Origin: CANIGN01 sp041391385
GTDB taxonomy: Bacteria; Bdellovibrionota; UBA2428
Direction of reading: 5' to 3'
Length of the DNA: 64,000 bases
Assembly (NCBI GenBank): GCA_041391385.1
Contig: JAWKOD010000002.1
Coordinates: 620,001-684,000 of the forward strand
Below the pieces are notes generated by a model, which was not told the origin of the DNA, did not search any database, and worked only from the letters and a program-made list of their open reading frames with translations. Positions 26,893 to 36,430 of this stretch are shown piece after piece. Within the stretch, counting starts at the first letter, position 1. Each line of letters starts with the position of its first letter. A program made the translations under genes and the position numbers.

Positions 26893-29800
26893 TCAAGTTT
26901 GTCGTCTACTCCAATTTTTATTTCCTGTTTTACTGATACAAACCGGAAGTACATCAAAAGCTACGCTCGTTGCGGTACTCAAACCACTTGCGCTTGCGTC
27001 TAGGGTATAGCCCACGCCAGAATTATCAATTGATAAATCGTTGAAAACTGCGATGCCTCCGGTGGCGTTGATGGATGCAGTTCCGCTCAAAGTGCCGCCA
27101 CTTGGATTACTGTTAATCGAAATGTTAATGTTGTCTGTTGCGCTTGTGACAAGATTGCCGGCAGCATCTTGAATTTCAATACTTATGTCTGGTGTTATCA
27201 CAATCCCGCTATTTGCCTGGCTAGGTTCTTGTGAAAAAATAAGTTGAGTCGCAGCCCCTGGATTTATATCAAACAAGCCAGAACTTGCTCCAGTAAGCCC
27301 AGATGCACTTGCATCAAGAGTGTAGCCACTTCCGGCTTTTTCTATACTGATATCTGTAAAGTTTGCGATCCCTCCAACGGCTGCAATTGAAGTTGTGCCG
27401 CTAAGCGTGCCAGAATTCGGATTTGTTCCAATAGCAAGTGTGATTGAGTTTGTAGCGCTGCTCACGAGATTGTCATATGCATCTAGTATTTCAACGCTAA
27501 TACTTGGAGCTATTGTTATTTGTGAATCTGTATTTGTAGGTTCTTGAGCGTAGTGTAGTTTTGACGCAGCTGCAGGGCTAATATCGAAAGTCGCACTTGT
27601 ATCGCTTGCAGCATTACTTCCAGTTGCAATAAGGGTGTATCCTGTACCTGCTTTATCGATAGAAATATTGCTAAAAGTTGCAATGCCACCTACCGCAGCA
27701 ACGCTTAAGGTTCCACTCAGTGTTCCAGGAGGGCTTCCAGCGTTATCTAAAATCGAAAGAGTAATTACTTTAGTAGAAGAAGTAATAAGCACATCGAGAG
27801 CATTTCTAACTTCAACAGTAATAGCGGGTGATATGTTTGTGCCCGCTACTGAATTGCTAGGCTCTTGGGTAATGACAAGACTGTTTGTTGTAACATCAAA
27901 ACTAGAGCTTACGATGTTTGTAAGTCCTGTTGAAGTTGCGTTAAGAGTGTAACCCGTTCCTGAATTGTCTATTGATAAATCACTAAAGGTAGCAAGACCC
28001 GCTATAGCAGCGATTGAAGTTGTTCCGCTTAATGTACCTGCACTGGGATTGTTTTGAATCGCTATGTTGACCGTGTTTGTAGCACTTGTAACTAAGTTTC
28101 CGTAGCTATCTTCAATACGAACGATAAGAGCGGGGTCTATTGAATCCCCTGGTGTTTGACTTGTGGGCTGTTGTTCATAGGAAAGTTGGGAGGCTGATCC
28201 CGCATTGATATCAAAACTTGCACTTGTGTTACCTGTAAGTCCCGTACTACTGGCATTCAGGGTGTATCCCGTGCCTGCTTTGTCGATTGAAATATCACTG
28301 AAGGTAGCGATACCTCCTACAGCAGCAACGCTTAAGGTGCCACTTAAAGTTCCAGGAGGGCTTCCAGGATTATTATCTATAGCAAGTGTCACTGTATTTG
28401 TAGCTGTAGTGACGAGAGTTCCGTTTGAGTCTTGAAGCTGTACAGTAATGGTTGGACTTATGGCAACACCCGCAGTTGCAGTAGTTGGCTCTTGTGTGAA
28501 TACGACTTGAGTGGCGAGTCTGTGTGCAATGGCATACTCAGAATTTCCTGCGCCTAGATCTGTTTCCCCAGTTATGGTTGTTGATGTGCTTGTGGGGGTG
28601 CCTGAAAGTGTTACTTCGCTCCATGTACCTGTAGCACTGTCGTATCGTTGTGCAATATAGCCGCTCGCTAGGGCGGGGTTATCGTTATCTGCAGGGCTTC
28701 CACTTAGGTAACTAAGGTTTAGGTCGTATGACGTAAATCCAATTCCAGAATTAGTGAATGTCCAATAACGGTTTACACTTATTGAAGGGTCAAGGTTTGA
28801 GGTAGAAATTTCAGGGTGGTCACTATTTGTAGTAGAAGCTATGAGATCACCTGCGCTGCTAACTGATGCAAAAGTTATGGTTACAGGGGTATAGTTAGCA
28901 CCTGTTCCAATTTCAAAGGTACGACTGACGCTCGTTCCAGTAGGTATAGGTTTACTTAAGCTACCAATAACGTGTCCAGAGGTTCTTGAGACAGTTCCGC
29001 TTGCTCCCATTTGAACGGTGTTAATGTCGGTTGTGATTGTCCCCGAGCTTAAGAGTAGCGTTGAAGCAATGTTTATGTTGTTGCTTAGAAAGACATTTGT
29101 TCCGTTTGTAATACTTAGATTATTAAAATCAGCGGAACCAGAAATATTTTGAGTAGATCCATTGAGTACCACGGTTCCTGTGCCTGGAGTCAGTGTACCG
29201 CTGTTTGTGAAATCCCCACCAAGAGTAAAGGGGTTGCTGTTGTCTGCTATAAGCTCAGCATTAAGATTAATTGTTATGTTTCCACTCACGTTGAGTGTTG
29301 TTGAGTTACTAAGAGCCGTTACTGTTGTTGAATTTGAGCCATTTCCAATACTTAAATTACCTGCAACATCAAAGGTTCCAGCGGCTAAGGTGTAAGTTCT
29401 ATTTGCAGAAGGGCTAAGGTCAAGATTGTAGTAACCCCCAACAGAGTCATTGATTGTGATATTTCCACCACGTTGAAAACTAACTGTATTTCCAGTGGCT
29501 GATGCGTTAAGGGTTGTGACATTGCAGTTGCTTTGTAAGGTAAGTGTTGCACCTACTCCTTGGGTAAAAGTTCCAGTTCCTGAAAGGTTACCACTTAGGG
29601 TTATGTCTGTATTATTTGTGAGGTTGATTCCATTCACTCTTAGAATGTTAAAACTAATGGGCACTGCTGCATTGATGCTTTGGTCATTCGTATCGAAAAG
29701 ATGGAGCCCAGTACCTGAGGTAAATGTAGCTGTGTTCACTGTAAGGCCTCCAGCAAAGTTAGCTTTACGAGTAGTACCTGCCCACGTTCCTCCATCTATT

Positions 29801-30258
29801 GTTACAAGCCCGTCATAGTTGCGGTTGTGGTTCGATAAAGGGTTAAAAGTTCCAGCTGTTAAATTCATTGGGCCTTGAACATTGAGGATTCTATTTGAAT
29901 CAAAAGTTCCTCCCGCAATGTTGAGAGTTCCACTGAGGGTTGCATTGCTAACAGTTAGGTTAGATGTCTGGTTGAGAAGTCCACCGTTGATAGTTAGAAC
30001 ACCAACGCTTAGAGTCGTGTCGACTGTGACTGTCCCCGGTCCGGAAATAATTGCAGTATCCGCACTGCCGGGAGTGTTTGCGGATGGACCGTTTCCTCCA
30101 GTACAGCCTGTCCATGTTGTAGCAGAGCTCCAGTTTCCACCACCCGAAGTCGAAGTACAAGTTACGGCATAGAGGCTTTGGTTTAGGAAAAAGCTTACAA
30201 AAAACAAAGCAAGAGGCTTAATGTCACTCGCTTTAAAAATTTGTAAAATTGCTTTCAT
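26893..30258 (-). CDS. N-terminal part of large repetitive surface/adhesin-like protein
   Basis: 1121 residues from ATG 30258. A signal peptide (ALFFVSFFLNQSLYA) is followed by a beta-helix-like region of short hydrophobic/Asn/Gly repeats up to about residue 580. Then come five tandem repeats of about 100 residues, each with a QEP opening, an IxVEIxDxxGNLVTSATN strand, a GTLSGTxSIAAVGGIA turn and a SIDxxGTGYTL close. Such repeats resemble bacterial Ig-like stalk domains. The frame ends at TGA after NWSRRQT, where the matching N-terminal segment has Trp (NWSSATTW); a TGG would join it to the following 573 residues, giving about 1,695. Confidence 0.85.
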   Translation of the reverse strand: MKAILQIFKASDIKPLALFFVSFFLNQSLYAVTCTSTSGGGNWSSATTWTGCTGGNGPSANTPGSADTAIISGPGTVTVDTTLSVGVLTINGGLLNQTSNLTVSNATLSGTLNIAGGTFDSNRILNVQGPMNLTAGTFNPLSNHNRNYDGLVTIDGGTWAGTTRKANFAGGLTVNTATFTSGTGLHLFDTNDQSINAAVPISFNILRVNGINLTNNTDITLSGNLSGTGTFTQGVGATLTLQSNCNVTTLNASATGNTVSFQRGGNITINDSVGGYYNLDLSPSANRTYTLAAGTFDVAGNLSIGNGSNSTTVTALSNSTTLNVSGNITINLNAELIADNSNPFTLGGDFTNSGTLTPGTGTVVLNGSTQNISGSADFNNLSITNGTNVFLSNNINIASTLLLSSGTITTDINTVQMGASGTVSRTSGHVIGSLSKPIPTGTSVSRTFEIGTGANYTPVTITFASVSSAGDLIASTTNSDHPEISTSNLDPSISVNRYWTFTNSGIGFTSYDLNLSYLSGSPADNDNPALASGYIAQRYDSATGTWSEVTLSGTPTSTSTTITGETDLGAGNSEYAIAHRLATQVVFTQEPTTATAGVAISPTITVQLQDSNGTLVTTATNTVTLAIDNNPGSPPGTLSGTLSVAAVGGIATFSDISIDKAGTGYTLNASSTGLTGNTSASFDINAGSASQLSYEQQPTSQTPGDSIDPALIVRIEDSYGNLVTSATNTVNIAIQNNPSAGTLSGTTSIAAIAGLATFSDLSIDNSGTGYTLNATSTGLTNIVSSSFDVTTNSLVITQEPSNSVAGTNISPAITVEVRNALDVLITSSTKVITLSILDNAGSPPGTLSGTLSVAAVGGIATFSNISIDKAGTGYTLIATGSNAASDTSATFDISPAAASKLHYAQEPTNTDSQITIAPSISVEILDAYDNLVSSATNSITLAIGTNPNSGTLSGTTSIAAVGGIANFTDISIEKAGSGYTLDASASGLTGASSGLFDINPGAATQLIFSQEPSQANSGIVITPDISIEIQDAAGNLVTSATDNINISINSNPSGGTLSGTASINATGGIAVFNDLSIDNSGVGYTLDASASGLSTATSVAFDVLPVCISKTGNKNWSRRQT

Positions 30259-30482
30259 CTTTTTCTCAACTAATACGCAGATATGCTGAGAGCTAAAAAA
30301 TCGAAATTTCTTATTAGTCCCAATAGCTTAACCGTCGTAGAACTTCCTTTTTTTCGACACAGATGCTTGATAGCTTGAGCTTTTTGTTAATTTTTTGATA
30401 AGGCGATCGAGCACCTTTGATTCTGCTTACTTTTTGCTTCGGGAAGCTGAGTGTAGAAAATTCTTTAACTTCAGCGACTTTT

Positions 30483-30509
30483 TTTTGTCGAGTTTTTAAG
30501 TCGACAAAA
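30483..30509. other. Perfect 9-bp inverted repeat in a 352-bp intergenic region
   Basis: TTTTGTCGA-GTTTTTAAG-TCGACAAAA lies between the divergent surface-protein gene (start 30258) and the zincin gene (start 30611). Neither strand has a T tract after the stem, so it looks like an operator rather than a terminator. I see nothing else supportable in 30259-30610 beyond AT-rich sequence where both promoters must lie. Confidence 0.45.
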
Positions 30510-30610
30510 GATTATACGAACTCACTAGCTTGAGGGAGGTTGAGGGCGCCAATATTTCGTTCTTAAGCGCGAATTAACGCTATTTCCTCAGGGCTCTCCG
30601 AAAAATATAT

Positions 30611-31759
30611 GTGGAATTATCGCAGGTCGGACCTAACTCAATTTTTTGTGGAAGATGTGCACATCCCCTTCCAGATGAGACTCAGAGTTTTTGTGCTACC
30701 TGTGGGGCGCCGTTTTCAAATTATCCACCTACAATAGACTTCGCTTTAATCGTTGAACACCAACTTGAAATTATCGAAAAGCGACATCGTCAAAAGCAAT
30801 TTCTTGCTCTTGGAGCATGGGTCACTGTTTGTTTAACTTTGTTTTTTGCAGCCTCATCTCTTTTTAAACAAAACAAAGTAGACCGCATTGTTGCCGATAG
30901 AAAAGTTGAGTTTTATTTGGCAAACATTGAAGGTTACCCTTCAGTTTCTTCGGCTGTTGCTCGTGAAGCTGTTACAACTGCACTTCAAGGCTTTGAGGAT
31001 CATTTTGCTTTTAAAGTAAAGGAGTGGTCGTTTGTAGAAGAGAAAATTCCACCTGATGTAGAAGCCTATATGCAGAGTCTTCCCGAAGACAAGGTCGATG
31101 ACCTAGCCTCTTGGCAAACTCTCTATCGAAGTAAGCTGATGCCTGATTGGTATCAAAACCCTTATCAACCCTTGCGCGTTTTGATAACGAATTTTCCCAT
31201 GAGAGCACCTGACTTTTTACGTATGGAGACACGGCATTTAAGTTCTTCGCGACTTGTAGGAGGATTTGCAAATCCAGCTTTTGTTATTATTTCAAGTTTC
31301 AGAATGCTCACAGAAATCAAAGAAGCTTCACCTAAGGATCAATCACGCTATTTGGGTGAATTTTTAATTGCGCACGAATTAGGTCATGCTCTTTTAGGCT
31401 TGCCTGATTTTATTGCTCCACCAGAGTTTCAGGAGTTTGGAGCGCGTGGTCTTGCTTCAGTTAAGACCGAGTCTCCTTACTCTAAATGCCTTATGCATAC
31501 AGATGAGGGTGGGGGGTTAAAAGCTTGGGAAGCTCTCAAGGCAAGGCCTCTGGGAGAGCCGGCGCTCTGTTATTCTTATCAGGAATTGTTGAGGGCTCAT
31601 CAATTGAGAAAAGAAGCTATTGGCTTAGCCAAAAACGCTCATTACGACGAAGCTCTTAAGAAAATGGATCTCGCTCTAAATCTATTACCACCAGACCGTT
31701 CTTTAATTTGGTTAAAAGAGCTTTGGAGCAATGAGCGCCGCTCCATAGCAAAATATTAG
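30611..31759 (+). CDS. Zinc-ribbon membrane protein with HExxH metallopeptidase domain
   Basis: A 382-residue protein with an unusual architecture. Residues about 12-35 form a zinc ribbon (FCGRCAHPL ... FCATCGAPF, two CxxC). One transmembrane helix lies at about 75-95 (ALGAWVTVCLTLFFAASSLF). The extracytoplasmic domain contains LIAHELGHALLGLPD, a zincin motif, and 40 residues later SKCLMHTDE, which could be a metzincin-type Met-turn. A TPR-like helical pair (EAIGLAKNAHYDEALKKMDL) ends the protein. The peptidase assignment follows from the motif; substrate and exact family are unknown. GTG start. Confidence 0.75.
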   Translation: MELSQVGPNSIFCGRCAHPLPDETQSFCATCGAPFSNYPPTIDFALIVEHQLEIIEKRHRQKQFLALGAWVTVCLTLFFAASSLFKQNKVDRIVADRKVEFYLANIEGYPSVSSAVAREAVTTALQGFEDHFAFKVKEWSFVEEKIPPDVEAYMQSLPEDKVDDLASWQTLYRSKLMPDWYQNPYQPLRVLITNFPMRAPDFLRMETRHLSSSRLVGGFANPAFVIISSFRMLTEIKEASPKDQSRYLGEFLIAHELGHALLGLPDFIAPPEFQEFGARGLASVKTESPYSKCLMHTDEGGGLKAWEALKARPLGEPALCYSYQELLRAHQLRKEAIGLAKNAHYDEALKKMDLALNLLPPDRSLIWLKELWSNERRSIAKY

Positions 31760-31830
31760 TAAGAAAAAATCTACTTTAAACTGTGAAAATGAATTGTCGA
31801 TGGGGTCTTCTCTGTGCTTGAATTTCACCT

Positions 31831-32972
31831 ATGGCACAATTCGATTTAAGCCCCGAACAACTTAGCCTTATTGAACTTGCTCGCGATTTTGGCGAGAAAG
31901 AAATGAAGCCTCACATTGAGCATTATGATGTCACGGGTGAATACCCTTGGCCCATTATTAAAAAGGCACATGAACTTGGACTTATGAACACACACATTCA
32001 GCCTGAGTTTGGCGGTTTGGGGTTAAGTGTTCTCGATGGTTGTCTTATTGCAGAAGAACTTACAAGTTATTGCAGTGGTATGTACACTGCGATGGAGGCC
32101 AACGGCCTTGCTCAAGCACCACTCATTGTAGCTGGAACAGACGAGCAAAAAAAACAATTTCTTGAACCTCTCACTCAAGAACCACTTATGGCTGCCTATG
32201 CAGTAACTGAGCCTCATGCGGGTTCTGATGTTCAAGGTGTAAAGACGACAGCTAAAAAAGTGGGTGATGATTACGTCATTAACGGAAGTAAAATGTGGAT
32301 TACCAATGCTTCTGTTGCAAACTGGTTTTTTGTACTTGCTTACACAGACAAAGAAGCCGGTGTTCGTGGTATGTCAGGTTTATCGTTCCTGCTAATACTC
32401 CTGGAGTAGAAGTTGGTAAGAAAGAAAAGAATCTCGGTCAGCGTTGTTCCGACACGAGAGGCATTACTTTTAACGATGTAAAAATTCCCGCTAAGTATCT
32501 TCTTGGAAAAGAAGGTGACGGATTTAAAATTGCCATGAAGGCATTTGATCATACACGTCCTCCCGTAGCAGCGGGCGCTGTTGGTGTTGCTAGAGCAGCT
32601 ATGCAGCATGCCATGAAGTATTCGACAGAAAGAAAAACCTTTGGTGTGCCGATTGTGAAGCACCAAGCAGTGAGTTTTATGATTGCCGATATGGCGATGA
32701 ACATAGAAGCAGCTCGCCTTCTTGTTTGGAAGTCTGCTTATGAAATTGATCAAGGTCGAAGAAATACAAAGTTTGCAGCCATGGCGAAAGCTTTTTCTGC
32801 GGACATGTGTAACAAGGTTTGCACCGATGCTGTTCAAATCTTTGGGGGATACGGATACAGCACTGAGTATCCCGTAGAAAAACTTTACCGTGATTCTAAG
32901 ATTTTCCAAATCTACGAAGGCACAAGCCAAATTCAGCGATTGATTATTACTAAAGAGTTATTTGAGAGATAA
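31831..32972 (+). pseudogene. Acyl-CoA dehydrogenase with one frameshift
   Basis: Two overlapping frames together encode about 380 residues of a FAD-dependent acyl-CoA dehydrogenase. The first (31831 to about 32378) has AYAVTEPHAGSDVQGVKTTA and WITNA; the second has FIVPANTPGVEVGKKE, the QIFGGYGYS helix and IYEGTSQIQR with the catalytic-base glutamate. The break is at TTT 32379-32381; one extra T restores SGFIVPAN. It would catalyse the first step of fatty-acid or branched-chain acyl-CoA oxidation. Every motif is preserved on both sides, so a sequencing deletion or a very recent mutation is more likely than old decay. Confidence 0.9.
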
Positions 32973-33002
32973 ATGAGATGGCGAGCTAGACTCGTTTGAT
33001 AG

Positions 33003-33028
33003 TGTCTAAACTGTAAAAAGTTTAGACA
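33003..33028. other. Perfect 10-bp stem-loop after acyl-CoA dehydrogenase
   Basis: TGTCTAAACT-GTAAAA-AGTTTAGACA, 10-bp stem with a 6-nt loop, 30 nt after the dehydrogenase stop and 94 nt before the next start. No clean T tract follows (GCTTGCCGTACTTTGC), so it may be a weak terminator or an operator. Confidence 0.45.
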
Positions 33029-33122
33029 GCTTGCCGTACTTTGCTCTTTCTTTTGGCTTTAAGGGGCTTTTGAGTTTTCAAAAAGTCTACCAGCTTCCAT
33101 GGGGCTTGTTACGATTTTATAT

Positions 33123-34064
33123 ATGAAAACATTTTCTAAAATTAAACCTATTTTGACTTTCCTAGCTTTGGCATTTTGCTTTCAAGCAAGTGCAGGAGTG
33201 AACTCGATTGGTGATATTGAGTTAAAGAAGGTAACTCAAGTTGGGGACGCAGCAGAGCTCACCTTTGTTCGAAAGGTCGGGAGTCGCCAAAGCACAATAA
33301 AAGCCATTGATGATGATGGAATGTTAACTTTAGCGGCGGTGCATTTTAATATGATGCAAAATTTTTCAGAGGCTATTCGAGAGATTGCAGATGTGGATGG
33401 GCCTTATGCAGCAAATGAACGCTGGAATAGAGTTAGAGATCTGCCCCTCTCTCGTTATTCGAATATTCGCCCTACAGTTCTAAAGTCTTTAGAGAGATTG
33501 ACCCTCTATACGAATCAGGAAATTCGGAAACTCGAAGCACAGCTTGAGGCTGCAGGAAAAGCGGGTAATAGAGCAGCTTACTCTCAAATTATAGATAAGC
33601 TTGTTGCAGCAAGAGGTGAAAACACGAAGGCTAAAGATCTTTATAGTGATTTTGCTACCAAAGATGAAATGACTCCTAAGGAACTAAGTGAGGGCCTAGG
33701 GGATTTTTTACTTCAAAACTTACGAAACCATAAATACGCAACACGCATAGGAAATGAAAATGAAAAGCTATTAGATGCTTTTTCTGCGAATTTAAAAGAA
33801 AAACCAATAGATCCAGATACGAACCCAATTGGATATATGCTCTCAACTCGCCCCTTATTGATGGGGAATTTTGTTTTCGTAATGCCTAAGAATCGTGGAA
33901 AAATTGATTTCGCGGCAAATGTACTAACTGATCTCAGCGCTATTAGGACTCTTGAGGGATTAAATGACTCAGAAGTTATTGAAGGTGTAGATCATACAGC
34001 GACAAGATTAAACTCTGCCGATCGATTGCTAGAGTCTGAAATTGATTTTGGAGAGCGAAATTAA
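33123..34064 (+). CDS. Exported helical protein of unknown function
   Basis: I do not recognise this 313-residue protein. I start it at ATG 33123 (MKTFSKIKP) because the signal peptide (ILTFLALAFCFQASA) follows directly; an earlier in-frame start at 33099 adds 8 residues. The mature chain is predominantly helical, with a charged heptad-like stretch (LEAQLEAAGKAGNRAAYSQI) and a NPIGYMLSTRPLLMGN segment. Its stop overlaps the stop of the convergent small gene by a few nucleotides. Confidence 0.7.
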   Translation: MKTFSKIKPILTFLALAFCFQASAGVNSIGDIELKKVTQVGDAAELTFVRKVGSRQSTIKAIDDDGMLTLAAVHFNMMQNFSEAIREIADVDGPYAANERWNRVRDLPLSRYSNIRPTVLKSLERLTLYTNQEIRKLEAQLEAAGKAGNRAAYSQIIDKLVAARGENTKAKDLYSDFATKDEMTPKELSEGLGDFLLQNLRNHKYATRIGNENEKLLDAFSANLKEKPIDPDTNPIGYMLSTRPLLMGNFVFVMPKNRGKIDFAANVLTDLSAIRTLEGLNDSEVIEGVDHTATRLNSADRLLESEIDFGERN

Positions 34065-34363
34065 GAAAGCTTGTCTGAGATTTTTCTGTAAGCTTCGACC
34101 GCGTTTGTTTTAAGTTCTTGAATGATTTGTTTAAGCCAGGCAGTGCTGGACTTTTCTTCCAGCACTGTTAGAAGTGCATGGAACTGTTTGTTTTCTTTGG
34201 GGCTTTTTTCCATCAAAGGATAGTTATTTTCTTGCTGTTCAAGGAGTTGGTTGAGGAGCATTTCTTTCGTGTGGCTTCGGTATTCGTTCACCCACTTGTT
34301 GGCGTGGAAGTGTTCGTCTTTTAATCTTTTGAACTCGTTAAATTCTACAATTTTATTATTCAT
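34061..34363 (-). CDS. Small cytoplasmic helical protein of unknown function
   Basis: A 100-residue protein with no signal peptide, rich in Lys, Glu and Asn, and helical throughout (NEFKRLKDEHFHANKWVNEY, QLLEQQENNYPLM). I do not recognise a family. The coding sequence contains a perfect 10-bp inverted repeat (CAGTGCTGGA-CTTTTCT-TCCAGCACTG, 34141-34167), which would form a stable hairpin in the message. It is convergent with the preceding exported-protein gene and shares stop-codon bases with it. Confidence 0.6.
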   Translation of the reverse strand: MNNKIVEFNEFKRLKDEHFHANKWVNEYRSHTKEMLLNQLLEQQENNYPLMEKSPKENKQFHALLTVLEEKSSTAWLKQIIQELKTNAVEAYRKISDKLS

Positions 34364-34459
34364 TTATACGTTCAACCGAAGGGAGAATATACAAGAAATA
34401 ATGCACTGAGTCAATACTGGGTTATGTACTGCATGTGCCTGAAATTGCTTGCTCTTTGT

Positions 34460-35745
34460 TTAGGGGGCTTGTCCAAAGGGTACTATGTTGTAGATCCATT
34501 GAGGGCCTTGAGCGGTGGGAGGGCTTCGCAATAAAAGCATGTTGTTGTTGTCGCCACTAAAAAGAGACTGAGCTCTCACATTGCCGGCATTTTCATCCCC
34601 CATAGCCCTTAAAGCACCTCTTTTTTGTGCTTCCACACGGGCTTCTGAGCCTGGAAAGATTGAGAGAAAATGAATTTGTCCGAGCTGTTGTCCAGAGTTG
34701 GCAGCAATTTGGTTGAGTTGACTCCAGAGTTTACCAATGCGCTCTGCTTGCTTTTCAACTTTGTCCATTTGTTGTGATTGAGCTTGATGAGTACCTGCTT
34801 CTTCTTCGCCTCCTCGCATAACTTTGAATGCGTGTGCGAAAGAAGTTTCTTTAACTTCTATTAGTTCTATTGCTCTCGTAAGAGGGTGTCGCCTAATGAC
34901 ATCGATTTCACCTTGTAAGTCGCGATTATCCCTGTCTATTGGAATTCCAAACTCCTTAGGAAAGACATAGTGAGCATCTTGCCCGATGCTCACCAATCCT
35001 GCAATTTTGAGGCAGCCCAAATTTCTGCAATATCAGCGCGCATTTTTGTGTCCATGGCCTCGAGTGCTTGAGCTAAGGCCCTATTCCGACCCTCTACGTT
35101 GAGAGGCTGCTTTTTTATAATACTTTCTAATTCTTTGTAGTAAATCGATGTAGGGTAGGAGAAATCATACTCAGATCCTTTTTCTCTTTGAAAAGGAAGT
35201 TTAAATTTGTAGTCCCTTTCTTTCGCCGTAGGGTCCTTCTTTTTTGCGGCTCGGTATTCCGTCTCAGCTGCAATGAGGTCTCTTCTTAAGGCTTCAAGCA
35301 TGCTCATTCCTTTTTGAGTGCTCTCTCTAATTTGTCCTAATTTACGCTTAAAGACTTTATGCTCTGGTCCAGCTTCATCTACAATTCGGTAAAGACGATC
35401 GATGAGACCTGTGCGAGTTTTTTCCCAAGAAGCAATGGTACCTTTAGGGAGATCGTCGTTTCTAGAGTTCTCTGTAAGATGATGATCGCTCAAGAATTGA
35501 CGTGTATCTAAATAGGCCATTGTGAGAGCCTTTTGAGTTTCAGGAGATGTCGCTGCAAGCGAACCTATTTCTGCTTCTAGAGTGACAGAATCGTGAATGA
35601 TACCCAAACGAGTATTGGACAACATTGCTCTGCAAAACAAGCTAACTTTCGATCTTGCACCAGATTTGGATGCCTCTAGTTGTCTAATGCCTAATAAAAA
35701 TAAAAAAGAGCCCCACACAACAGCTCTGAAAATACGGATGCGCAT
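34460..35745 (-). pseudogene. Exported PD-(D/E)XK nuclease-like protein, one frameshift
   Basis: The first frame (35745 to about 35010) has a signal peptide (AVVWGSFLFLLGIRQLEAS) and a long helical region ending AEIWAASK. The second continues IAGLVSIGQDAHYVFPKEFG and then GEIDVIRRHPLTRAIELIEVKET. Asp in GEIDVI followed by Glu-x-Lys in IEVKE is the PD-(D/E)XK nuclease core. One additional A in the TTTT/AAAA run at 35005-35008 joins the frames, giving about 425 residues. A signal peptide on such a fold suggests a secreted or periplasmic nuclease. The fold call is motif-based; other EVK-containing folds are possible. Confidence 0.6.
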
Positions 35746-35808
35746 GTTTGAGCATCTTTATCGGAATTAATCTGCCTCATTTATGTTTAGATTTGGTTAA
35801 GAGAACTC

Positions 35809-36426
35809 ATGTATACTGGAAAAGTGAGAGTTTTATTTTTTTTGATTTTCATTCTTTCAGCGAATGTGGAGGCAAAAAAGCCCGTGCATACTCTTGGCGA
35901 TTTATCTGCTGAGCAGACTGCTAAGGTCTTTTCTTTGCCGCTTAACGAACTACCCCGTTCCAAAGATTGGAGGCTCCAACTAAATGCAGAAAAGTTGAAT
36001 GGGAATGACCGAATTATATTTGCTCGAGACTCCAAACGAGTTTGCTATGTGGAGGAGAAGACGTTTAGCGGTGGGCTTCAAACACGTATTATTACGAGTT
36101 ACGTGAATGCTCCTCAGCCTCCTAGCGAGCAATTGTCGTGTTGTTTCGAATTTGATCAGGCAAAGAAGCAAACTTTTAATTTTGAGACAACTCAGCGAGG
36201 GAATGCCGTTTCTGCAATAAAGTCACTCGATCTTATTCCGGAGACTCAGAAAGATTTAGATGGAAGAGAGTATACTTCGTTTAAAGTTTTGAGATCAGAT
36301 CCTGATATTTTTAAGAGCCTTGAGTGCTCCTTGGTCAAAGAGGGAGATCGATTGAGGTCGCCTACGTTATTTGAGCTCAAAAGACTCTTTGGGAATGATT
36401 TTGCGATGAAACCCGATGCTCTTTAA
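35809..36426 (+). CDS. Exported protein of unknown function
   Basis: A 205-residue protein with a signal peptide (VRVLFFLIFILSANVEA). The mature part has four cysteines, two of them adjacent (LSCCFEF), suggesting disulfides. It has no recognisable domain. Its promoter must lie in the short gap shared with the divergent nuclease-like gene. It converges with the clan-CD-like gene, leaving 4 nt between stops. Confidence 0.65.
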   Translation: MYTGKVRVLFFLIFILSANVEAKKPVHTLGDLSAEQTAKVFSLPLNELPRSKDWRLQLNAEKLNGNDRIIFARDSKRVCYVEEKTFSGGLQTRIITSYVNAPQPPSEQLSCCFEFDQAKKQTFNFETTQRGNAVSAIKSLDLIPETQKDLDGREYTSFKVLRSDPDIFKSLECSLVKEGDRLRSPTLFELKRLFGNDFAMKPDAL

Positions 36427-36430
36427 GTTA

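Noticed and set aside
26893..26895. TGA recoded as tryptophan or selenocysteine
   Set aside because: TGA is the stop of other intact genes here, and no selenocysteine context is apparent; a single nonsense change or base error is simpler.
30478..30510. Terminator at the 30.5-kb inverted repeat
   Set aside because: T residues precede rather than follow the stem on the plus strand, and on the minus strand A residues follow it; both neighbouring genes start, not end, here.
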